DNA from: Cylindrotheca closterium
Taxonomy: Eukaryota; Bacillariophyta; Bacillariophyceae; Bacillariales; Bacillariaceae
DNA length: 64,000 nt
Reading direction: 5' to 3'
Assembly: GCA_933822405.4 (NCBI GenBank)
Contig: CAKOGP040001747.1
Span: 136,113-200,112, forward strand
Shown here: positions 1 through 8,857 of the stretch, piece by piece
Numbering within the stretch: the first letter of the stretch is position 1
How the letters are laid out: every line of letters begins with the position of its first letter
Notes under the pieces: model-generated
What the model saw: only the letters and a program-made list of their open reading frames with translations
The model's database searches: none
Told to the model about the DNA's origin: nothing
Position numbers and translations under genes: made by a program

Positions 1-1375
1 TGCGGTCATGGCCATGTTTGTCTCCATGCAGTGTCACGGTTGGCACAACGGCCTGCAATTTTTGCCCCAAGGCTTCGCAGCCTTCTCGAGTTGCACAAAA
101 TACCAGCGTGCGCCCCACATCACAAAACGTTGGCAGCATCTCCTTCAAGAATGCCTCCTTGGCTTGTGCATCTGGCAAACACATGACATGTTGCTCCACA
201 TGTTCGGAGGATTGGCCCGTCCGGCCGACCGATATCCGAATAGGATCGTCCATCCATTCCCGACACATTCGTTCCAGTTTTTTTGTCAGTGTCGCCGATG
301 TCAGGAGAGATTGTCGGTCGGGTCGAAGATTATCCAAGACTTGAGATACTTGAGGTGCAAATCCCAGTTGGAGCATCTTGTCCGCCTCATCCAGCACCAA
401 AAAGGAAATATCTTGGAGCAGCCAATTCTGCTTATTCTTTTGTTGTGCACTCAAGACGTCGAGAAGCCGACCCGGCGTTGCCACCACCAAATGCGGCTTG
501 TTCCTGATGAGAGCCTGCGATAGTTGATACCGTCCCATGTTACCGCCGGTAATCGCCAATGCTGAATAATGATGCAGATCTCGAAACATTGACTTCGCCA
601 CCTTTTCTACTTGTGCTGCCAGTTCTCTGGTTGGCACCAACACTAGAGCCCGGCACTTTCGATTGTTTTCCTTCAAATGAGCCACCAATGGCCAAAGATA
701 GGCCAAGGTCTTTCCGGATCCGGTATGTGACGTTATGATGGCGTCCTTTCCCCTCAAGGCAACTCCCAAGGTTTGAGACTGTACTAGCGTTGGATTCTGA
801 TACCCATTGCTCCGAATCCATTCCATGATAGGATCCGGAACCACATCTCTCAATTCGGCAAAATCGTAGATCGGATCCATTGGAGGGTTGCAAGTAATGC
901 TATTCTCTCGACGCCACATATCTCCTGCTGCATTCGACGAGTCATTTTCTGAAGGTATTATCGCCTTGTTAAAATCGGGATATTCCACAGAAGAATGCTT
1001 CACTTTGGTCAGTTGAATATCCACTTGACGACTTTGTTTGCCATCCAATGCCTTTTCAAAGGTGGCTTCCATGGCTGCCTTAGCTTCCATGGCAGCTTCT
1101 GTAGCAGCCGCATCCTCAGTCAACGCCGATGCAGATGGTTCTTGCCAATGGCTAGTGGCTTCCTCTTCATTTTCCACATCCAAACGTTCACTTTGGGTGG
1201 TCTGACCGGCGGTTTCTTGATCATGTTTGGCTTTGGTATTGATGTCTTGCATGTACGCATCTAATGGATCCACTTCATCTTCACCATTATCATCATTTCC
1301 TGCTAGATACGATGTCTTGGATTTGCGGTCTTGTTCTTCCTCCTCGTCGTCGTCATCATCATCGAACCACCCCAT
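1..1375 (-). CDS. DEAD-box RNA helicase, DDX42-like (C-terminus beyond window)
   Basis: ATP-dependent RNA helicase, probably nuclear and linked to pre-mRNA splicing if the DDX42 assignment is right. The reverse strand is open from about 1420 to the left edge. It shows in order an acidic N-terminus (DDDDDDEEEE), a DPLDAYMQDI segment and a VEYPDFNKA segment, both as in DDX42/Prp5 relatives, then a Q-motif region (NPTLVQSQT), motif I SHTGSGKT (Ser for the usual Ala), Ia PTRELA, Ib TPGRLL, motif II DEAD, and motif III SAT. Helicase domain 2 starts near the edge (LVFC) and is cut off. The first clear Met codon is at 1375, but the frame stays open upstream and a TTTGTATGGCAG acceptor-like site sits just before it, so a small 5' exon is possible. 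Helicase identity is certain; the DDX42 subfamily is inferred from the N-terminal motifs. Confidence 0.88.
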   Translation of the reverse strand, partial: MGWFDDDDDDEEEEQDRKSKTSYLAGNDDNGEDEVDPLDAYMQDINTKAKHDQETAGQTTQSERLDVENEEEATSHWQEPSASALTEDAAATEAAMEAKAAMEATFEKALDGKQSRQVDIQLTKVKHSSVEYPDFNKAIIPSENDSSNAAGDMWRRENSITCNPPMDPIYDFAELRDVVPDPIMEWIRSNGYQNPTLVQSQTLGVALRGKDAIITSHTGSGKTLAYLWPLVAHLKENNRKCRALVLVPTRELAAQVEKVAKSMFRDLHHYSALAITGGNMGRYQLSQALIRNKPHLVVATPGRLLDVLSAQQKNKQNWLLQDISFLVLDEADKMLQLGFAPQVSQVLDNLRPDRQSLLTSATLTKKLERMCREWMDDPIRISVGRTGQSSEHVEQHVMCLPDAQAKEAFLKEMLPTFCDVGRTLVFCATREGCEALGQKLQAVVPTVTLHGDKHGHDR

Positions 1376-1727
1376 AATGGCATTCTCATCCGCCAGCTGC
1401 CATACAAAATAGTAAATCGTGATGGCTTGACAGTTTTTTGAAAATTCAAGAAGTTCTGAGTGACAGACAGACGCGCGGGGAAGAGAATTCTGAAAATTCT
1501 TCAGGAGAACAAACGTCATATAAAGGTGACAAACCGATACCAGTAGCAATGCAGGATGGTAGCTGTTTGTAATTAAATTGTGTAAGTAATATTCATCTTT
1601 GGTTAACATGTTATTCTCTTTCTTCTATGGGTATCTAATAGTGGCATCTAAAATTGTTCAAATCGTACAGGAGGAGTGGTGTATCATGATAGAGTATAGC
1701 GCATTGGTCATCATTGTATGTGTGTTT
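1376..1727. other. Intergenic, shared 5'/3' region
   Basis: Holds the 5' flank of the helicase and the 3' flank of the BTB gene. It is AT-rich with no convincing reading frame. Confidence 0.5.
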
Positions 1728-2498
1728 TCATACAATGTACTCCGCGCGCAAAGATTCCAAAACCTCGCTCTTACTGGGTCGATTCATAATGTTCCATCCA
1801 TTGGATCCCTTTTGACGCTTCTTGGGGTTTTCCTTTTCCGACATGGTGGTACCAGTACTGGCCTGAGTGGCAGCAGTGGCAGCCGTCACCTGAGACAAGG
1901 CACCAGATGTAATAGACTGAGTATCGTCCAAATCATCAAAGGGCTTGGATTGCTTCTTGCTCTTGAAGGAAAAGAAACTCTTGGATTGCTTCTTCTCCAC
2001 GGCTGGTGGTGCTGGTGGAATATTCGCCTTGTTCTTCATTTTGAGAAGTGACAGTCCACGCTTGGATGGCAATGTGGAGCAAGAAGAAGACTTTGTCTTC
2101 TTGCCGCTTTGAATGTACATCTTCAATTCAGTGGCATTCTGCAACAGAGCCGTCAATTGGTAGAGGGATTCTCGGCGTTTCTTGAGTAGGGCTTTCGATG
2201 GCAATGCACCTGACAAGTAAAACTGAAGAATCACTTCAAAGAGGTCGGCTTCGGCGTCCAAATGGTAGAGACCTCCAACTTGATACCATGGTAGGCATCG
2301 TACTTGGTCAAAGAGTTCAGGGAGCATGTAAAAGGTTTGTCCTGAGACAAACACGGTAATGTGGTCTTGGGGTGCTGGAGCGGGTGGGTCGATTCCATTG
2401 CCGTCCATCTGAAATTCATCCGCAAAAGTCATGTCTTGCGATTGCAGAAGATCAGGGAATTGTACTTGAGCCATTGTGATTGTATTGTGATTGAGCAC
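1728..2498 (-). CDS. BTB/POZ (T1-type) domain protein
   Basis: A 256-residue protein with one BTB/POZ fold of the potassium-channel tetramerisation type, at about residues 45-130. The pattern is VFVSGQTFYMLPELF, then GGLYHLDAEADLFEVILQFY, which matches the V-x-V-x-G-x-x-F and D-R-D-P-x-x-F-x-x-I-L-x-F-Y-R signature of T1/KCTD domains. There is no membrane segment, so it is not a channel. Such domains form oligomers and often act as cullin-3 adaptors; that role is inferred. The C-terminal half is basic and low in complexity (two KKQSK repeats) and may carry a nuclear signal. A second Met (MAQVQF, residue 9, at 2474) is an equally good start. Confidence 0.75.
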   Translation of the reverse strand: MLNHNTITMAQVQFPDLLQSQDMTFADEFQMDGNGIDPPAPAPQDHITVFVSGQTFYMLPELFDQVRCLPWYQVGGLYHLDAEADLFEVILQFYLSGALPSKALLKKRRESLYQLTALLQNATELKMYIQSGKKTKSSSCSTLPSKRGLSLLKMKNKANIPPAPPAVEKKQSKSFFSFKSKKQSKPFDDLDDTQSITSGALSQVTAATAATQASTGTTMSEKENPKKRQKGSNGWNIMNRPSKSEVLESLRAEYIV

Positions 2499-3157
2499 TT
2501 GCTGGAGAGTTGTGAGAGTTGTGTGCGTGTGTGTGTTATTTTTACACAGGTGTGCTGGTTTTCACGAAGATGGTTTTGTGATGAGAATTGATGTGATTTC
2601 GAACTCGAAAACTTGGAAGCCGGACAGCTCGTGTGTCTCAACACGCTGACCGCGTGTGAAACTCCGAGCGTCACACTCCATATCTTCTAGGACACACGAT
2701 CTGACTTTTCAATAATCAACGAAAAGTTAGCACGGCGCGATTGGCCGTCACGATAGGATCCACATGCAAAGTCCAAGACCGCATATCTGATTCCTTCGAC
2801 TGTTTTTTGGCCCATTGGACTGACTCCTTCGACAAGACGAAAGCAATATTTATTCCACGTGGAGGTGTCAAATTAAAAAAGATAGTTGCCTCGGGATACG
2901 GCAAGACGCCGATCTTTTGCTGACGTACCTACCTCTGTTCCTGTACCAAGTTCTCACTTCAAGCCTTCGGCTTCTGCAACCAGTTGTTGACACATCAAAA
3001 GGATACATTTACTGTACCATCTCTTCCTTTTGTGTTCCAAATCACCCAAATCATCACCTGCGATTCATTAAAGTTAAAATCGTCTAGACGCATTCACAGC
3101 TTTGACTTATCGAAAACACAACAAAATCCAACGAAATACACAACCACAGCAATCATC
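2499..3157. other. Divergent intergenic region
   Basis: Lies between the start of the BTB gene (-) and the start of the TPR gene (+), so it holds both promoters. There is a TGTGTGTGT run near 2525-2535. Short frames here lack protein-like composition. Confidence 0.5.
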
Positions 3158-4077
3158 ATGAAGACAGCATCTCTTATACTCCTCGGTCTAGTCGCCGTAT
3201 CTATGACTTTTTCTACGACTGATGGATACACCATCCTCCCAAAGCCATGCGCCAGTAATAATATAGGAGCAGCCACCAGTACTTTTCGATCGGCAGCATC
3301 CGCGAGTACTTCCATGCAAATGTCCACCGAACAACAGTTTCCAGATCCCACCACCTTTCGAGAGGCTGAAATTTTGGGTCTAAGACTCATGCAAGAAGGA
3401 AACTTTGAAGAAGCACTTGTTGGTATGTGTTGTGTACATGTACATTCCTGGAATTATGCATGAAGAGATTACAATTTTCGCGTCTGAATTTATGAATGAA
3501 TGAACTGTCATGTATCTCATGTGTTATCTTTCTCTGTTCTCTTCTTTTCTCTCTTTCTTTTCTCTTGATTGATTCAATGATTCCGATGAACTATATTCAC
3601 AGCCTTCCAAATGGGAATGAAGTTGCCTGGTAGCCGGGCCGATGTCCGACGAACCAAGGCACTTTCGGGTCCTAGCCCAGTCGGTGGAGCCTTTGGAGGA
3701 ACCGAAAGTCAAAAGGTTCTTACCTTGGATGACTTTGAATTGCAAGCAGCGCACTACAATATGGCATGCGCTCATGCCAGACTGGGAAATGTTGATGATG
3801 TGAGTATTCATTATTTACTTGTATATTGGAAGGAAGAAACTTGTTGTTGTTCATTCTGTCACTTACGCTGTTGCTCGCTCCTGCATGCTTTTGTATCAAT
3901 TAATAGGCCATTGCCAACCTTGCCAAGTCATTCGAAAATGGGTTCGATAACTATGTAACGGTTCGTGGAGATCCTGATCTTGACCCAATAAAGTCAAGCC
4001 CTAACTTTGAAGAACTCATGGAAAATTATGATTCCACGAGTGGGTTCAACCCCTTTGGTTTCTTTGGAAAGAAGTAA
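3158..4077 (+). CDS. TPR protein with N-terminal signal, possibly plastid-targeted
   Basis: Three exons, 3158-3422, 3603-3799 and 3907-4077, joined by GTATGT...CAG and GTGAGT...TAG introns, give 210 residues in one frame. The N-terminus (MKTASLILLGLVAVSMTF) is a signal peptide followed by a Ser/Thr/Ala-rich stretch like a diatom plastid transit peptide. The cleavage site is not a clear ASAF, so thylakoid or plastid location is only suspected. The mature part has TPR-like helices: EILGLRLMQEGNFEEALVAF, where exons 1 and 2 join inside the helix, and LQAAHYNMACAHARLGNVDD. It continues as IANLAKSFENGFDNYVTVRG and DPDLDPIKSSPNFEELM, the usual ending of plastid TPR proteins. Function is probably scaffolding or assembly; the partner is unknown. 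Confidence 0.8.
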
Positions 4078-4270
4078 AGTAAAGCAAGATAATTCAGCAA
4101 TGGAAACAAAAGAAAAAATGAAGAGAAAGCAAATCGATTGATTGATTGATTTATAGATCATATCGATCAACCATGTGTAATTTTATTGAAACGAAATAAT
4201 TGATAAAGAAACGCGATACAAACGAATGCTGCAAAAGTACTATAGCGGCGCAATTGACATCGTGCTTTAC

Positions 4271-6181
4271 CTATCGGCTTCTGGGGAATAGATCCGATGG
4301 CGATTTGGCATTCAGTAGAGGCTTGTATGCGGATACACATACTCGGGCACAGATTTCATCCATATCGAAATTCTCCAGATGCTTGAAATCGTCACCACCG
4401 ACATGCACTCGGTTTCGTTCTGGGTTGGAACTCTGGAGTATCTCTTCCGGCATTTCCATAGTCATGGCACTATCGGTGTCATCGATAATGATATTGTCAA
4501 ATCCAACCTCCTCACACATTGGCTGCAATTCTTTCTGTGCAACAAACATTCGCATGCACAGTGGCCAGTTGACTCCTTCTTCCAAATTGTCCATTTTCGT
4601 TGTAGTCGTGCACACCGATATTCTTCCTCCAGGCTTGAGCACACGGAAAAGCTCTGCGAATGCCTTTTTCTTATTGGGAGCAAGGCAGAAGGCTCCGTTC
4701 GATATAATGACGTCAATGGACTCATCTGGTAACGGTATCTTTTCCATATCGGCCACTTGGAAGCTCGTCTTGGTCAGTCCGCTAGCTTCGGCTCGTTTCT
4801 GAGCGTGGGATACTTCTTTCGCACTGATATCAATACCAATCACTTCACCTTCTGGACCAGTGGCACGGGTAGCAATGAAAGAATCAATCCCCAAACCAGA
4901 ACCAACGTCCAACACTTTTTCACCAGGCCGAATGTTGGCATGAATGTGTGGATTTCCGACCCCTTGGAAATTGTAGACATCCGAACCAGCCGCCTCGAAT
5001 TGATCCTTCGAATAACCCATGCTGTACATGATCCATGCTGCCTTGAGTGAATTTCCTGGTAATGCAGCGGATTCTCCAACTTTGTCGTATGCTTTTCTCG
5101 TTTCCTCCTTGATGGCAATTTCATCTTCTTCTTCGGGCATGTGGTAGAAATATATGTAGTCTGCCGGATTCGATCCACTATCTCCATATCGCGCTTTTAA
5201 TTCCTTTTGCAGTTCATTCTCATCTTCCAACGGATCGTAGGTGCTCGCACTGATGACAAGGCAACTATCGTCGACAAGCTCTGGATTTTGGTCCAAGACT
5301 CGTTCAGGAACTCCACAATAGTGCAAAAAGTGACCATTCCCAGCAATAACTAGAAACTTTTCATCATGTTTACCATCTACGGATGTAGTAGATGCATCTT
5401 CTATCAGGTGATTGACCTTGTTGGCCATTGCGACATCCTTAAGGAGCTGTGCCTTGAATATCCGACGGAATTGATCGGTGGGAGCGAGATCATCAGTTTT
5501 GCTGTATAGAAATCGCCCACTGATCAAACTTTCAAAGACATTATAATGGGTCTCTGATCCTTCCAAACCCACGATTGGTGACTTTAACCATTGAGATGCT
5601 TCCTCCAAGACTTTCTCAGGATCTTCCTGAATGAATTTCTTGGCAAATGGCCGAGGTATGAAGCCGGCGTGAAGTTGGACACCATTTGATCTTGCGTCTT
5701 CCAACAAGTGCTTGTATGGTTCCAACAAATGTCCTTCGTTTCCATGCTCACGATACTCTTGATTCAATTCTTCAAAGGATATGCTTCCATTGGTATACCG
5801 ATCCAGAAGAGGTTGCATTTCAAAGCTAAAGTGTTCCATAATGACATGTAATTTCGACGCACTATTATTCATCTCCTGCTGAATTTGACGCTGAAAGGCA
5901 ATGATAGGAGGCATGGAATGGATCTCTCCCAGAAACACAAGCCTGTGCCGTGCAATCTCTTCCGATGCACCTTCTCCTTGTGGAAAGACCTTTCCGAAAT
6001 TGGAAGCATCATTCGTTGAAGGATAAATCTGATCTTGAAAGAACATGGAGGCGGGTCCGCCTCGAACTCCTATCAATCGATGCCAAACATTTTTCATAAT
6101 GGAAGCTTTAACAGCAGATGTTGGCATCTCGGTTGTCTGAGTGCATGTGTTGTGGTGATTGATTGAGTATGATGATGTCAA
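4271..6181 (-). CDS. ChaN-like / SAM-methyltransferase fusion protein
   Basis: A 636-residue protein with two domains not usually joined. Residues ~78-320 resemble the ChaN/Tiki (haem-binding uptake, DUF399) family: HRLVFLGEIHSMPPIIAFQ near the start, a central MEHFSFEMQ, and GNGHFLHYCGVPERV near the end, with Glu86, His88, Glu116 and His284 as plausible metal or haem ligands. Residues ~365-600 are a class I SAM-dependent methyltransferase closest in pattern to ArsM arsenite methyltransferases: motif I VLDVGSGLGID (423-433), acidic GIDIS, then VIISNGAFCLAP and FRVLKPGGRISV. The ArsM Cys in SNC is Gly here, with Cys499 four residues on and Cys542/Cys555 further down, so arsenic as substrate is doubtful. 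Met19 (6127) is an alternative start. It diverges from the next gene across 175 bp. Confidence 0.82.
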   Translation of the reverse strand: MTSSYSINHHNTCTQTTEMPTSAVKASIMKNVWHRLIGVRGGPASMFFQDQIYPSTNDASNFGKVFPQGEGASEEIARHRLVFLGEIHSMPPIIAFQRQIQQEMNNSASKLHVIMEHFSFEMQPLLDRYTNGSISFEELNQEYREHGNEGHLLEPYKHLLEDARSNGVQLHAGFIPRPFAKKFIQEDPEKVLEEASQWLKSPIVGLEGSETHYNVFESLISGRFLYSKTDDLAPTDQFRRIFKAQLLKDVAMANKVNHLIEDASTTSVDGKHDEKFLVIAGNGHFLHYCGVPERVLDQNPELVDDSCLVISASTYDPLEDENELQKELKARYGDSGSNPADYIYFYHMPEEEDEIAIKEETRKAYDKVGESAALPGNSLKAAWIMYSMGYSKDQFEAAGSDVYNFQGVGNPHIHANIRPGEKVLDVGSGLGIDSFIATRATGPEGEVIGIDISAKEVSHAQKRAEASGLTKTSFQVADMEKIPLPDESIDVIISNGAFCLAPNKKKAFAELFRVLKPGGRISVCTTTTKMDNLEEGVNWPLCMRMFVAQKELQPMCEEVGFDNIIIDDTDSAMTMEMPEEILQSSNPERNRVHVGGDDFKHLENFDMDEICARVCVSAYKPLLNAKSPSDLFPRSR

Positions 6182-6356
6182 TGAGAATGAGTCAGTCAGT
6201 CAGTTAGTTTCTCAGTTCTCATCAGATCGACTCGTTCGAATAAGTGCAAGCTTCAGGAACAGGATACCAAACGTACTGTATAATCTTTAGAAAATACATC
6301 AGTTGACACACAACTCTACTCATCACCCAAAATAACAGCCGCCTTTACTTAATTCA

Positions 6357-6881
6357 ATGAAGGCGTCGCAATATTACATTTCCATTACTGGATTGACGCT
6401 ACAGTCGAACCGTTGTTTGCCCAAGTTCTTGTACCATACCATTCCTTCTCACCGACAGGCTGCATCTGCCCCAGGAAACATACTCTCTGAAATAAAACGA
6501 GTGGATGGTGTCTTTCATACACTCACAGTATGGGAAAATAAACAAAAAATGAGAAAATTCATGCTTTCAGGTGCTCATGGCAAGGCAATGAAGGCTATCG
6601 GGAAAGTTGCAAAACTGGAAGGGGACGGGACAAAGGTGCTGGGCTTTGAATCCGACTCGATTCCAAGCTGGGACGATGCATTGGAGCTTTGGGGAAAAGA
6701 CAGCAAGCTACACGGAAGATCAAATGGAAAAAATCCGACTGCTAGTAGGATGCCAGCACTCAAGACTATGATGCTTCTGCGAAGGTTGTTTGTTCAGATA
6801 TTGATTCCATACTTTGCTCTAGTATTTGTGCTGTCGAAGATGAAGATATTATTAGATTCAAGCGTACTACAAAGACCTTGA
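6357..6881 (+). CDS. DUF3291-like small protein with C-terminal membrane segment (paralogue A)
   Basis: A 174-residue protein with one compact domain, YYISITGLTLQS through FHTLTVWENKQKMRKFMLSG and AHGKAMKAI, matching the HSLSVW...H-x-x-AM pattern of DUF3291 and related dimeric alpha/beta-barrel oxygenase-like proteins. After a polar linker comes a hydrophobic helix at about residues 145-162 ending in a basic KMKI, so it is probably tail-anchored. Two more copies lie at 7227 and 14070. Catalytic activity is not known. The two His residues (FHT and AHG) are conserved in all three copies. Confidence 0.72.
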   Translation: MKASQYYISITGLTLQSNRCLPKFLYHTIPSHRQAASAPGNILSEIKRVDGVFHTLTVWENKQKMRKFMLSGAHGKAMKAIGKVAKLEGDGTKVLGFESDSIPSWDDALELWGKDSKLHGRSNGKNPTASRMPALKTMMLLRRLFVQILIPYFALVFVLSKMKILLDSSVLQRP

Positions 6882-7226
6882 AGAGTCCCATGATTTGACT
6901 CGCTAAAGACTGGAAGCTATACAATAATTTCTTGTAAAATACGTGTCAATGATAACTTTATTGATATGACCTAGTAGACATTCCTTCCACATTAGTGTGC
7001 ATTACTCAACAGACACTCATCCTACAACATCCCAGTAAGATCTGTAATTTTTTATGCAGCGTTTTGAGAATCATCAATCGTGAGAAGCCACAAGAACAAC
7101 CAAAGTCATTCCTACATGAGGAAAAACTGGCATGAATCGATTCTATCGCGGTATTCACGCGTGGTCGTTTTACCATCCATCCTCTCATTTAAAAAAAAAC
7201 GACCTGAACAACTAAAATTAACAACA
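6882..7226. other. Intergenic between paralogues A and B
   Basis: AT-rich spacer with no supported coding frame. It holds the 3' end of paralogue A and the promoter of paralogue B. Confidence 0.5.
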
Positions 7227-7712
7227 ATGGTGGCTCCTTATTACATTTCCATCACAGGATTCACCCTCAAGTCGATAATTTACCTTCCAAAGTTCATGTC
7301 CTATTCAATCCCTGCTGAAAAACAGGCTGCCGCCGCTGAGGGCAACCTATTCACCGAAACGACGTATATTGACGGGATCCTTCACACATTAACCGCCTGG
7401 AAAGACAAACAAAGTATGCGCAAGTATATGTTGTCAGGCGCTCATGCCAAAGCGCTGAAAGTGTCTCGCGAAATTGGCGAATACTCTTACGGAACAAAGA
7501 CCTATGGATATGAAGCTGAAACGATACCAAACTGGAAAGAAGCAAGGCAAATCTGGGAAGAAAAGGGAACACTACACGGAAAGCCAATACCAACCAAAGC
7601 ACCAACCTGTAAGACCACACAACATTCCAAAATCTTGTTTGGAGGGAACCTGTATGTGAAAATTCTAGTGGCATGTTCAGCATGGTTCTTGCTGACAAAG
7701 ATGAAGATCTGA
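7227..7712 (+). CDS. DUF3291-like small protein with C-terminal membrane segment (paralogue B)
   Basis: A 161-residue paralogue of the gene at 6357. Shared blocks are YYISITGFTLKS, LHTLTAWKDKQSMRKYMLSG, AHAKALKV and the IPNWKEARQIWEEKGTLHGK tail. The C-terminus is again a hydrophobic helix ending TKMKI. The frame is open well upstream of 7227, but similarity to the other two copies begins at the Met in MVAPYYISITG, so that Met is chosen. Tandem with copy A in the same orientation, consistent with local duplication. Confidence 0.75.
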   Translation: MVAPYYISITGFTLKSIIYLPKFMSYSIPAEKQAAAAEGNLFTETTYIDGILHTLTAWKDKQSMRKYMLSGAHAKALKVSREIGEYSYGTKTYGYEAETIPNWKEARQIWEEKGTLHGKPIPTKAPTCKTTQHSKILFGGNLYVKILVACSAWFLLTKMKI

Positions 7713-8857
7713 TACCTTCGTTGAAAAGTGTGTGATTTCATCTGCACCGCATCTAAAATGGAGTAGAAAAGAGAGAACAAGAATAAGTACCTGCTACTAG
7801 ACTACACCAAAGGCATAAATATTAGACGACTGTGTTGCTTCATGTCTATAAACTTGAATCTGGTGTGAACATGCTGATCAATTTCCGCAAGTCCGACAAC
7901 ATCATGCATTCACGGCAGTGAGAAGCGATAAGATACCATACCATCCTTGATTTTCTCGGTTTCTAAGCAGCACCTTCTATTCATGTCTGGTTGGCGTCAT
8001 GGCCACTGTGATCGAAAGATTTCCAGAGTCTGAAATATCCTTGGAAATGTTGATGAAGGGTTCCTCGATATCACCATTCCAATTTCATTCTTGACACTTT
8101 CGGACGCTTTCGGTAAAAAAATTTCCTCCAGCCTTCGAATAAACCATCTTTGTGCCTTTCCAACAAGCTTCTTCATTGCAGATTCTTCATGTCATTAAAT
8201 TACTTGTCACTCCAGACCATGCTGCTCGTCCTTGACGACAGCTCATTTCATGTAAGTCATTCTTCAGCGTGTCGTCGGCGTGTCTTGCTTAGTATTGCTC
8301 AGATAATCTCTTGTTCAGCAAACCTTGCTCATCGTCTTCGGTTGCAAAATGAAACAATCCGGCATGGCCGCATCTCGACGAAAATTCGGAAGCTGCCTAA
8401 TTCAACTCGAAAAATTTGCACTTCCGTTCCGAGTCGGCGCTCTTGAGCGCGCCAGTCTTCGTTACTTATATCAGCCTGATGTCTGTGTACAATCTCTACT
8501 AACGCAAACGCATTAGATTTGTCTCAGATCTAAATTGTTTGGTGGCGGCATTCTCTGCTCCGATTGCGTTGATCTTATTGTGAGCACTACTACCTTGGAA
8601 AGTAAACCACCAACATCGCTGAACCCTGGCTTCTCTGCCTCACTCACGGATTCAAGGCTGAAATCTGACGAAGTATCCTTGTTTAGCAGCGAAGCGAGAG
8701 GACGAACGGCCTGAAAACTACAGAGCTTTATCCTACTTAGGCCTGCTGACGTAGTCAATCTGTTTAGGACTATCATCCGTCGTTTTACCCAACACGCAAC
8801 AAAATCTGGCAAAACAATCCCGTTGTTCAGCATCTGATTTGAAGAATCTAAATTGCC
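7713..8857. other. Gene-free stretch, 1.1 kb
   Basis: No supported gene. Short frames on both strands lack conserved motifs. The right part is the promoter of the repeat-protein gene starting at 8858. Confidence 0.45.

Noticed and set aside
540..893. 117-codon minus frame within the helicase
   Set aside because: It is out of frame with the GSGKT, PTREL and DEAD motifs, which lie in another minus-strand frame.
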